From: Hepsetus odoe
Lineage: Eukaryota; Chordata; Actinopteri; Characiformes; Hepsetidae
Direction: 5' to 3'
Length of the DNA stretch: 64,000 nt
NCBI GenBank assembly: GCA_017165825.1
Contig: CM029384.1
Span: 2,344,715 to 2,408,714 of the forward strand
Positions 44,600 to 56,500 of this stretch are shown piece after piece (position 1 is the stretch's first letter; each line of letters opens with the position of its first letter). The notes under the pieces are model-generated. The model did not search any database, was not told the DNA's origin, and saw only the letters and a list, made by a program, of their open reading frames with translations. Position numbers and translations under genes: made by a program.

Positions 44600-46270
44600 C
44601 TGAGATCATTGTGGCTGCTTCATGGCATGAGCGATGTGGTGAGAACAGGTGGGAATGTGAAGACAGCGCTTGCAGAGTGAGATAAAATGACTGTCACTTT
44701 CTTTAGTTGTCCTCTTCCCTTTTGTTCCCTGGCCTCTGACTTTATTTTTGCACCGGGGACGTCCTCGTCTCCTTATGTCTCCCAGAACTGAGACAGTAAC
44801 GTTGACCTTGTTGTTGGTTTGTCCCGCAGGCCCATACAGGGAGTCTTCCAAACAGAACGCGAGCCTGGAGGAAATTTCATGCAGTCTTCTGGAGATCCTC
44901 CAAAAACATCTCAAAGTTATTTCTGCATTGCCTGTGACATTTGCTTTATCGTTGACATCTGAAACAATTTATAGCCCTGGTATCTCCGCTGCAATGCGTT
45001 GATGAGCAATAGAGCTTTTATCACCTTTAGTCCACCACCCCCTTGTTTTCCAGTGAGGTCTTCCTTCATCTACCAACAACTCTGCTCAGTTCTCATTTAC
45101 TGCCCTTAATGATTTATTAACTAATGCCTTCAGCATTTTTTTTACTTACTACAGCAAAACTTCAAGGACATGAAATTTTGCTTTTCTAAGAATAAGATTC
45201 AGATCTGGAGACCTTTTCCTCTCGATTGTTCTGAGGAAAGTGTTGACTGAAAATGTAAACTTTTTTCTCTTTAACATGATCAAACTCATTTTTATATTTT
45301 TTTCTCCAGTGTTCAAAAGGCGTTTAAGCCTTTCACGAGAAATGATGTATGTAGGTTTAGAAATCTAAACTTGTTAAAAAAGGCTTATTCCAACACTGAT
45401 TTGGAAAGTCAAAAGTAGCCTTTAAAGCAACTGACTTGCTGGAAAAAAATTTTTTCAAATGACTCTAAACTCACCTTACTTTTATGATCTTTCGTTCATG
45501 AATGGCGAATACGGTGCGTCAGTAAACTGTTCCTAAAATAATCCACCTAAAACCATTTTATTAAACACTTTGTTTTTGCGGTCTTTTACTTTCATATTAA
45601 CTTAGGACCAACCGAAATCAAGTCCAGTCTGGACCACTAAAATCCTCATTTTCAGTGGAGGACAGATCCAGAACCTGGTCTGACAAATGGACTGGGAAGG
45701 ACGCTGCAGTGGGCCACAGTGGCTATTTTAATGGAAGTTAATGTCCTCCCCTTTAATGGCAGAGCCCTGCTCATTTGGAGATGATATGATGGGGTAAGTG
45801 GCAGAAATGAGGGTGTAAAGTTACGGTGGGGCATCTGGGTGGGCACATTAGCCTGTAGGATTTCTAAAGGGGTTAAATTTAGTCAAGGGCACACTGGGAG
45901 ATTACGCGTGTCACGGCAAGTTATTATCACCGTGAGAGTGGACTTTATTAATAGTTCGGACTAAGGAGACACAACGGTAACGGGGTATGAAACCATTGTG
46001 AATGAGGCACAATGTCTAAGGCATGCTGGCCTCTGGCAGCTCTAGAATCTGATTTCTAATAGAAAAGGATCTATTTTTCCTCTTTTACTGCATTTGAATC
46101 CATCTAGAGGCTTTTTTTTGTCCTTTTAGAGGACTGAAAAAGCAAGGACACACACATACACTCCGGGTAGTCATGAAAAATTGCATCCAGGTATTATCTA
46201 GAACAAAACTCCAGTAAGTTAGTAATAAAGCAAGTAAGACAGAAAAGCAAAGGTGAGGAACAAGTGATAC
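44600..46270. other. tnnt1 intron 1, unrecognised part
   Basis: I see no exon or repeat that I can name. Regulatory sequence of a muscle gene could lie here, but no cluster of known sites stands out. Confidence 0.3.
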
Positions 46271-46278
46271 CTTTTTAC

Positions 46279-46392
46279 CTGAGAAAAGGAATGAAGGTGT
46301 CTTCGGATGAGTGTTTCACGAACCACCACAGACACTAGCTAGAAGTGGGGCTCCCAGAGACAGTAATGGGGAACAATAGGGAGCTTTTTATA
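46279..46392 (-). promoter_or_regulatory. tnnt1: Candidate tnnt1 promoter and non-coding exon 1
   Basis: On the reverse strand TATAAAAAG lies at 46392-46384. Transcription would start near 46360, and a donor CTCAG|GTAAAAAG ends the exon at 46279. This gives a first exon of about 80 bases with no ATG followed by a 4.2-kb intron, the usual plan for troponin T genes, whose ATG is in exon 2 (the acceptor at 42114 supports this). A CATTCC M-CAT-like motif lies in the exon and a C-rich CCACCCGTGGC box upstream. Support is from signals only. Confidence 0.55.
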
Positions 46393-46522
46393 CAGAGCGG
46401 TGGGGTGGCAGCCACGGCACACGGCCACGGGTGGATTAGCAGTGAACCCTGGGACAGAAAGACGACCACCGCTGGGGATTAAGAGAGACAGAAGCGCTGA
46501 CCTCACTCAACAAACGGAGGGA

Positions 46523-46893
46523 TAAAAAAAGAGAGGGAAACAACAAAGGGAAGAGGACGAAAATAGTGCGGGGGTTTAATGGCAAACTGTTCTCAGAACC
46601 CATACTTCCACAATGAAGAAGTGCAAAAAAAAGTGAGTCGAGGGCCAATAAAGAACCTAATTTTGCTGAATGCTGGAAGTGTGAATGGAGAAGAGCGTTT
46701 GAGGAAAGAGTGTGAAGAACGAAGAACATGGTAGAAACTTTTACGTATGAAGGTGAACAAGGTGGAACAGGCTAAAGCAAGCAGTTGAACTGCAGGGTCT
46801 GCTGGGGAACACTTTAGTTTGTTGAGAACCTTCACATTTATTGGCGTTTGTGAAAAAAGATTTCAGTTTGTTTAAGTTTGCTGGAGAATGTTA
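46523..46893. repeat. Copy 2 of the ~400-bp direct duplication (upstream of tnnt1 promoter)
   Basis: Same orientation as 43103-43541. On the reverse strand it lies 130-500 bases upstream of the tnnt1 TATA box. The core GAAAATAGTGCGGGGGTTTA is at 46559-46578. Confidence 0.85.
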
Positions 46894-46894
46894 C

Positions 46895-47190
46895 AAATGT
46901 TTAGATGTGTTTGAAATGTGAGTGTGGAGTGAAAAAGGAAATTTGAATTTGTTGGAGTTTGTTGATCTTTTGGGTTTGTTGGTATTTGCATTTGTCAGTT
47001 TTTTTTAAACATTTCATTTTTTTTGGTGTTTGTAGGAGGACGTGTGGGTCTGATTATGTTTATCGGAACAATCTTTGGATTTGCCATTAAACCACTGCTT
47101 TTTTTTTTTGTCAGTTTGTTTTTGTTGGAGAGTGTTTGGGTCTGTTTGATGTAGAGTTTGGGTTTGTTGGAATTTATTGGGTGCACTAGA
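46895..47190. repeat. G/T-rich low-complexity tract (TTTGTTGG motif)
   Basis: Repeated TTTGTTGG/TTTGTTGGAGT/GGGTTTGTTGG units with strong G+T bias on the + strand, between the tnnt1 promoter and the pih1d1 3' end. Confidence 0.6.
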
Positions 47191-47485
47191 AGAAAAACAA
47201 GTGTCTGGTTTTCAGAGCTGCATTTTCAAAAACTCAACAGGTCCTGTAAATTTTAAATGTTAAAGATTAACATGTGCAGCCAAGTAATTTTCAGTAAATT
47301 ATTTTAAAGAGAAAGATAGTCACCCAGGATGACCAGGGGAATTTACACAACTAATAAACACTGGATGATTACTTACTAGAAACCAGGAAGGACATGTTAA
47401 TGGACAATTTTTATGACCGTACTTTATAACTAACCTTTTTGGAAAACAAACTGCACACTACGTAGGCTTTATACAAATCAAATCT

Positions 47486-47491
47486 TTTATT
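47486..47491 (-). terminator. pih1d1: pih1d1 polyadenylation signal
   Basis: AATAAA on the reverse strand only about 30 bases after the stop codon; a second AATAAA-like hexamer lies slightly upstream. The 3' UTR is therefore very short. Confidence 0.7.
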
Positions 47492-47521
47492 AGAAATAAA
47501 TATTACAATAATTTTCAATAA

Positions 47522-50500
47522 TTATGAAGACACCACAGGCATGGTCACTGTAAGGACCTGTAAGAGAGGAGAGGACAGAGTGAATGTTCATTCTTCACTT
47601 ACAAGTCTTTGTAACCGTGCAGTGGCGGAGGCAGAACTGATGTGGTCTAAAATAGGTAAAGACTAGTTTTACTGACACTTAATAAAATAACAGCACCGCA
47701 CTGTTTAAACTCTGAATAATGCTGATGACACTGCTGAACATGAACATTGTCTTTTTTCAAACTCGCAATAAGAGGAAGCAGCTCTACTGATACAGTCCCC
47801 TTATTTACATAATACAGATCTAAGAACAGTAATAATAATTTGTAATATTATTATGCATAATTGTATTTTTTGTAGGAGATTCGTTTGTGTTATATGGGAA
47901 TAAGGAAACAAATCTAATATTATATCTTTAGTGACACGGGTACTGTTCAGTTCAGAGCTAGAGGTGGACCAATGAACCAGTGGACCAGTGAAGCTCACAC
48001 TGCCCTTCCTTTTTTTTTAAAATAAAGAATCAAAAAGAGAGTTTCATCTAAAGTAACAAAAGCACAGGACCTTCAACACTTCATGGAAGTCATACTGATT
48101 TTTCCCAATGCATTCAACTGGCTCTTCCTCGTATCCTTACATCAGAGACTCTCCCTACAAAGACAGGAACTGGCAACCTAACTGTAGGCATTAACTACTG
48201 CATCCGTTTCCATTTCTTCCTGTCCTCTGCATCTTCCTCCTTCAAACCGACCACCTTTATTGTCCTCCCTCACCACGTCCATAAACCTTCCTCTTGTCTT
48301 CCTCTTTTCCGGCAGCTCCATCTTCAACATCCTCCTCCCAATATAATCCTCGTCTCTCACCTGAACATGTCCAAATCAACACAACCTAGCCTCTCTAGTA
48401 TTGTCTCCAAAGCATCTAATCTGAGCTGTCCCTCCAACAGACTCATTTCTAATCCTGTACATCCTCATCACACCCAATGAAAATCTTAACATCTTTAACT
48501 CTGACACCTCCAGCGCTGCTTCTTGTCTTTTCATCAGTGCCACCGTCTCCAAACCATACAACATAGCTGGTCTCACTACTGTCCTCTAAGCCTTCCATTT
48601 TACTCTTGCTGGTACCCGTCTGTCCCAGATCACTCCAGCCACTCTTCTTCACCCATTCCAACCTGCCTGCACTCTCTTCTTCACCTCTCTTCCACATTCA
48701 CCACACTCTCCTCCATCTTTCAGCACTACTCCCGCCATCCTAAACACTTTACTTTCCTCCCTTTCATTCACACTCATGTATTCTATCTTTGACCTACTCA
48801 CTTTCATTCCTCTCCTCTCTACAGCCGATCTCCATCTCTCCAGGTTCTCCTCAAGCTGCTCCCTACTCTGCAAAGTCATCAGCAAACATCATCATCCACG
48901 GGGAATCCTGTCTAACCTCATCTGTCAACCTGTCCATTACTATTGCAAACAAGAATGGGCTCAGCACCGGACCTTGATGCAATCCAACCTCTGTTGGAAC
49001 CACTGTTTTTAAATACAGGTGTTTAAGTTACACCATTAATAATACATAAATCTCATATTATTAAACCCTGTCTGATGCTGTGTGTTGCTATGATGTATAT
49101 AAGCCTATTTGTCTGTCAACAAAGCACATTGTGTCATGTTATTTACAAGAAAATATTGGTGAAATCAATGAGCAACAAACTGACAAAAGCAACTGCAAAG
49201 CTGAGCTCCAGTTCTCCTTAAAATGAGATGCAACATAGCGGTATGAGGCACAAGAAACACACCCTCTGGTTGGATCATACAACTGTTGCTGTGCAAAAAT
49301 TCAGTGCCTAATGGACATTTTGAGCAACTACAGATGTATGAATGTGATGTGAGAGGCAATACCTGTGTGCTGGTGTTGTACTGGGCAGCACTATTCTCCA
49401 GATCAATGAGATAAGGCAAGAAAATATCCAGGTGGAAAAGTGAGGGTCGAGCATGCAGCACCAGCCTGTCCTCTCCCAAATCCAACACGAGAAGGCGAGC
49501 AGTAGACTGAGAGAGAAATAAGAAAGAGGAAAAAGGGGAAACGAGACCATCAGAGCAGCGGTGGCCTAATGGTTCGGGCGTTGGCCACATGATCGGAGGA
49601 TCGGGGGTTCGAACCCCTTCCCAAAAGGTTGCCCTGAGGTACCCTTGAGCAAGGTGCCGTCACTGCTCCCACTGCTGCACGGTGTTTGAGTGTGCATGGG
49701 TTAAAAGCAGAGGTGCAATTTCGTTGTGGTTCATTGTCTGCTGTGCTTTGACCTCGCAATGACAAGGGTTGTCACTTTCAGAGAGATCATATGGGCTCCT
49801 TTAGGAATGGTGTGCAAAACCTGTACATCACACAGTGATTTTACACCAAGACTTAGTGTTTGTGTCCAAAATTGGAAGTGTTGCAGAGTAGATCGGTATA
49901 TTCTGACAACACTCTTGATTTCTCCATGAAAATGACCATTAACAACAAGTTTGTTATTTTAGAAAAAAATACACTATAAAAACAATGTCCACTAAGTTTA
50001 ATTAGGATATTTTATTGATACACTAAGCTGAAACAAGAAAAATGAGACATCCAAAATTATTAGCCCCCTGGCCATTAATAGTCAATAGTGTACCCTTTCT
50101 GAGCCACAACTGACAACAATCTCTTAGAGTAGTTCTTTACTAGGTTGGCAGAGGTCTCCTCAGGGATTTTGGCCCATTCTTCCATTGCAAATTGTTCCAG
50201 CTGGTCCAAATTGCATGGTTTCCGAGCATGGACATTCACTCTGAGCACCCATCACAGATTCTGAATAGGACTGAGGTCTGGGCTCTGTGCGGGCCACTCC
50301 AGGACCTTGGTTTTGGTATCCTTGAGGAACTGTTGGACTAATTTCGATGTATGCTTTGGGTCATTGTCTTGTTGGAAGACCCAGTGATGACCTAAGCCTA
50401 GACTACGATCAGATTTCTGCATATTCTCCCTCAAAATGTCAACATAATTTTCTTTTTTCATGATGCCATGCACCCGAAGAAGGCTACTTGTGCCTCACGC

Positions 50501-53500
50501 TGCAAAACAGTCCCACAGCATGATGCTCCCACCACCATGTTTAACTGTGGGAACTGTGGTCCCAGGGTTGAAGGCATCTCCCTTTCTTCACCAAACATAA
50601 GCAACATCCATGTGCCCCAACAGTTCCAGCTTAGTCTCATCAGACCAAAACACAGACTTCCAAAACTCATCTTTACCTTTCAAATGTTCACGGGCAAACC
50701 TCAGTCGGGCTGTGATGTGCCGCTCTTTGAGTAAAGGGGTTCTTCTGGGACGATGGCCCTGAAGCCCACCACGATGAAGAGGAACTGTGTTCCTTGAAAC
50801 ATCAACTCCAGAAAAGGCCAGGTCAGCAACAATCATCTTGGCAGATATCTGGGTCGCCTGGGTCTCTGACTATTTTCCTCTCCAGAGTTCTTGAAATCTT
50901 GTGCTTACGGCCATGGCCAAGTTTGTTTCTTACAGAATTTGTGAATTTGGCAATGATGCAACGTACAGCAGTTCTAGACACTGTGAATCGCTTGGAAATG
51001 GCAGTGTAGCCTTCCCCCTTATCATGAGCCCCTACTATCTTCTTTCTGAGCTCCAGACTGAGTTCCTTTGTCTTTAGCAGGGTAACAGTAGTCCCTCTCA
51101 TGTGTTCAAGTGCCCTGTTCCTGTTAGGAAGCCAATTGACTGCACAGGTGTGGTTTCAAAGCTGATTGGTTAATTACTGTAGGTGTGTTTTGAAAGCAAA
51201 CATTCACATGGGGCTAATATTTTTGACCACGCCATTTTTTTTTTTACTATATTTGATATAAAGCAAGCCTAAAAATTTATTTTATATTACAAAATGTACC
51301 AAAAGCTACTAAATAGCACTGCTGAATGTTTGCTTATATCAAGTTTCATTTATGCTGCAAACATTGGGAAGAGGTTTAGAAAAATGTTCCAGAATTCCTG
51401 GGGGGCTAATAATTTTGGCCTCAGCTGTAACTCATCACAGACAACTACTCTACTCCAGCAGCAAAATACCGGATCAGAGTAATTCATAATCCAGAAACGC
51501 TGGCAGAAAACATTCCTGTACATCACTTCAGTGATAAATCAGCACACAATCACAACCCTGTTTCTTTCTGTTACTCACCACTCCAGGCAGCTGGATCTCA
51601 GCGATTAGAAACTCTGCCTCGCCAAGAGGGGGCTCCACCCATAAAGAGAACTGTGGGCTAGATAGACAGAGAGACAGCAAGTAAGAAAGGAAGAGTGGTA
51701 TGGTTTAGCATTTTAAAAACATTGCTGGAAGCATATTTAGCCCAAGCATAGATGAAGATGTTGAAGAACGAGAGTTTGCAAGCAGCAGCAAAATGAACAC
51801 TGGCTAACATTTTAAATGATAATCATTAAAAAAAAAAAACAAAAAAAAAAAAAAAAAAAAAAGTGTTGCTGGATTTCTCCCAATCCACACGATACACAAG
51901 TACATAAATGTTCTCACCTTTTGGCTGCTGAAGGAAGAGATTGGGATTCCCTGTTTAAAAAGGAAACTTATTTTAAAAATCATTACAGCATTGCCACAAC
52001 AGTGTTACTGAAAGGCCTCAACCTTTTTTATTGACCCTGCACGTAAAGATCAAATATAAAGGGGTTAAGAGGCAACGTGATCACACACCATGTAGATGAA
52101 TCACAAAGGAGGGGGGGAGGGGGAGTGTTGTGATCTTGAATGGTGTTGTGTTGCCAAGAATGTGCTAAAACATGCTTTCAAATGATGGAAAAGAGGCGGC
52201 CCGTGCAACTGTGACAGAAACTCTCAGCAATTAACGTCAGTGTTTTTTAACGCTAGCTCTTTGCCAGAAGCCATGTTGCTTCTTGTCTTGCAATGGGACC
52301 TCATTGCTCCATCTCTTCAGCGACTACGCTCTGCAGAGCTTTCTGCTAAAAACTGGCCTGCAAACACAGTGCAATCACAAACGCTATTGCATGTCTTTTA
52401 AACTTCCGCATAATAAGAATTTCAGACTGTGCTTGCTATGAAATTCATAGTTCTGGTGAAACTTACTCAATCAGAACTGCTCACAATGGTGGCACAAGGA
52501 ACCAGACAGCTGAAGAATTTAATGTCTCTAAAAACATCCTTTCAGAGAAATATTACAGGAAACGTTCACAACTGCCTGATTCATGTGTTTGAGATACTTT
52601 TTGCCTAAACAGTATTAAAAAAAAAAAGTCATAGGCCAGGCATATGAGCAAGACAAAAAGGTCCCCACAGAGCTTTATTTTTTTCAGATTCACTATTTTC
52701 CAATAAGAAACTTTGCGCACAGGCAGATGGCCTGGTTGGTTTTTAAAGTTAAAAAAAAAAAAAAAAAAAAAAAAGCACATTGTGTTGCTCACAACCCTTC
52801 TAGTCAGTAATACTCTCAACATTAAATCTTTTCATTCCAACCCTTCAGTGAATGACTTTGTTTGCCAAATGTCAAATTATCTGAAAACTATTGAGATTCA
52901 GTTTATTTAAGTAAAATATAAAAGCGCATGAAAATGCTAAAGTAAGGTCCTGAAAGTACGGTTATAAAACACGGACAGTTCCCCTTACACACTGTATATT
53001 TACAAAGCATACTGCAATGAGATAAGACCCCTTTTAAAGAGTTGTGGGCAATCTCACACACACGTTCTGACAAGTTACAATCCATTTTCGAAGTCTTTCT
53101 GGGTGTGTTACAGCAGAATCATCTCTAAAATCTGCTGCACTCCGTCTACAGAGAGCAGAAGGAAGTGCCAGGAGCAATTTAATAAGATACGGATCAATAA
53201 CAGACTCATCCTTCGTGCATGTGGCACATACTTTGAGTTGATCTCTTGAATGACGGGTTTGCTCTTGGTGCGAATGTTCTGCTCAGTCAAAGAGCCCATG
53301 AACTTCCGGTTCTTCAATATTTTTATTTCTAAAAAAAAAAAACAAACAAAAAAGAGGGTTTGATTGGTTATTGTTTCTTGTTCTTCAAGGAACACACGTA
53401 CAAATCTGCAGAATCCAATTAAACAAATGCACTGCTGTCAAAAATAACCGCCCGCATTCGGCGATGACTGTTCTGAACAGATTTCCTTGATTTGGCAGGT

Positions 53501-56500
53501 GATGGTTCAGCTATTGCTGCATGGGTTACTTTGTGCCCATTTCAAGCGGTAGATCAAACTCGCCTGCCGATGATATCAAGCATAGCATGGGAACAGTTAG
53601 TCACAGAGCATTTATGGGAAAAGATTTTACAGAACCAGTGAAACCAGAAATCTTTTCACTTTTATAACAACTACTGAGTGGCTAGTGAGCCTTTTGCAAT
53701 CCGTTGCGATGTGATGAGCATAGAGAGTGAGCTGTATAAGTTGTAGAAGATTCATACAGTGTACCTCGAGTAAGAATTAGTTACTTGAGTAGGAGTAATA
53801 CCTGAAGCAGGCTGTTTTTGTTAATATACCTTTAAAGAGAACCAACTAGCCCCCCTTTTCTATCCTAATTTTAAAATTAAGGTAGATAAAAATTCATTTA
53901 AAGTTTCAGTTTCTCCCTTTGAATGGAAACTTCAAGCTTTGTGACTTAACTGGCTACTTGCATGTACAACAAACTGTGTAACAGCATGAAAAGCAAAACT
54001 TCAATCCTATCTAAGACTGATGCATGTAAATGAGCTCTGCCCGACCGTCTGCCCAGTATCTTGAAAAAGCAGTGTGGTTGGAAACGTCCTTTATAACTTC
54101 GCTGTGAATGGGCGGGGTTAAACTGCTGTAGACTGAATTTGCGGACACAGGACAATTCTGTTTCAATAAAAACAAGTAACAAATCGGAATGATTAATACA
54201 TAAGGGCTGTAAGGAAAGTGAGGTGAATGGTTTTATAGAGATCGGTCTGAAGCTGATTGGCCGAGACGTGGCGGCTGTATACATTTTGCTTTTGCAGAAT
54301 GGTCACATTTGTAACACGGCAAGCCATGAAACCCAAAAAGCAATGGAGGACTATTTCACCCAAATCTTTCTGGGGGACAGAATTCCCTTTTGTAAGCCTC
54401 ACAGCAATGTTCAGGTTCCTTTTGTGTCTTGACTGAGGGCCTACAGCTTTTTATACAAGTATAAAGACTTAAACGTCTGACATATCACAAAGGGCAGCAC
54501 AAAATTACATCGAAAAGAATTAGTAACTAAATGTTGATTACTAAAATGTTTTTTTTTTTTTAACTAAATGGGAAATCAAGCATTTTTCTGAGTGAAAAAC
54601 AATGTCAGCACTTTTTATTGGCAAAAATGATATTAATGATTAATATGGAAAAAAGATCACATGAAAAAATATCAATTAAGACTTCACTTTAAGGACACAC
54701 ACAGGTACAGGGAACAACCCTTAAGAATTCAGTGCTTGTTTTATGAATATATAAAACATACAATGTTTTGGACAAGCTGACCTCTGCTTAGTTCCAGACT
54801 GTACTTGTTCTCCAGACCCTCAAGGGACACGGCGATCAGAAACTGCTGAAATAACGTATCCTTCTGCAGAAGCAAAAAGAAATGATAATGTACTGTCAGG
54901 AAACGCTGAGAAATATGGGCAGACTTTCATGTGTTAATAACGTTTACCACAAACAACATACCTGGCATCTCAGGAAGAATTCCTGATTAATGACAACATC
55001 ATACACGGTGCAGCTTTTTGAACCTGGCGAGAAACAGATTCTTAAATCTGACACACAGCGCTGACACAGAAAAGAAGGGATTTAAAAAGGAAACATGGCT
55101 GGGCTACACATCCAAAGACTCACAATCCAAGTTCAGCATGTTTTTGCACTGAAACTGTGAAAATTGTGCCAAACTTTTCTTTTAAGAGAATTAACCAAAC
55201 TTCAAGCGGGAGATCTACTGGGGAAGGAGAGAGTGATGGCTAAACTGAAAGTGACCAAAGCTCACTGTTGTCTATTTCACTGTGGGCTTCACCAAGGCTC
55301 ATGGGTACTTTGTATCCGGTAGGATCTTCTGACTCCAGAAGCTCCACCAGTGCTTCCTGGGACAGGAAGGGAGGAGGTGGGACATCTTGTGACTGACAGA
55401 TGTTCACAAAGACCTTCTGTTGGTCTGTTAGGGACGAGGTCTTCACACACATGCCTGTTGAAAGAGGAGAGTTTAGAGGACACTCCCAAATCGATTGCTT
55501 TATTGGACATTAGCAAAAACATTTGGATTTAGTGAACTTTTATTTGCTAGTTTCTACGAAAGTTTTACGTTTTAATGGCTGAGCGTCAAGCCGTTGTGAA
55601 AAGATTTTTAGTACTTTAAAATGTTAAATCACTTTATGATCAGTTTCTTTTTACATTCCTGGCTTATGTATCTATGGTTTCATGTTCCAGAAAGTCATAA
55701 TATTTTTGTGACCATTTGCAATAATCGCACTAGCCCTTATAAATTCAGAGTCTGATTTTGTTAGCTTGTGAAATACACAGTATATGTTGTTAATTCAACA
55801 TGCGCAATATTCCCGGGGACACTTTTACATCCTTTTACTTCCCATACACTCCGTTTTTGTTCTTTTACTTACTGTCTATTTGACACTGTTTACATTTAAG
55901 TAAACTGTTCCTTGAAATATTAACTGTCAGCTCTGACAAACTTTAACATCATTCACTCAATCATCATACCATTTCCTGTTCGGCAACATATGAAGTTGCA
56001 TAATAACTTGACAAGTCATTTTTCTGTGCAGTCAAACCTAAACCTCTCCCCTTCAGCAAGGCGATAATCTCGTGAATATGCATTAAGATGGCAGGACAGC
56101 ATTTCAACATTGGGCAACACTACAATTAAAAGAACGCAATTCAATTTTAAAGTTATAAAATGACTGATGGCTCAGTAAAACTGGTTTGATCCCTCGTGTT
56201 GCAGATTTTCCAAGCTTTTTTGAAATGATGCCAGAAAGAGCAGGCCTCAACTGGAACGTCAGAAAACATCCTTACATTCGTGTTTTGTTTGGGAACACTT
56301 CATAATCCCAAATGAGAGAAGAGTGACAGATTAAATAGCGGCATCGTGCCAACAGTGCTAAAAGGGCAAATCTGATATCAGCAATACAAAGACAAAAAAC
56401 AAAGAGGATTCTTTTAAATGGCTGTGCCGCTAAAGTGCTCCTACTGAACAGGCAAAACTCCTTAGGGATGTTTATTACCTCATGGCAAATTCTGCAGTTT

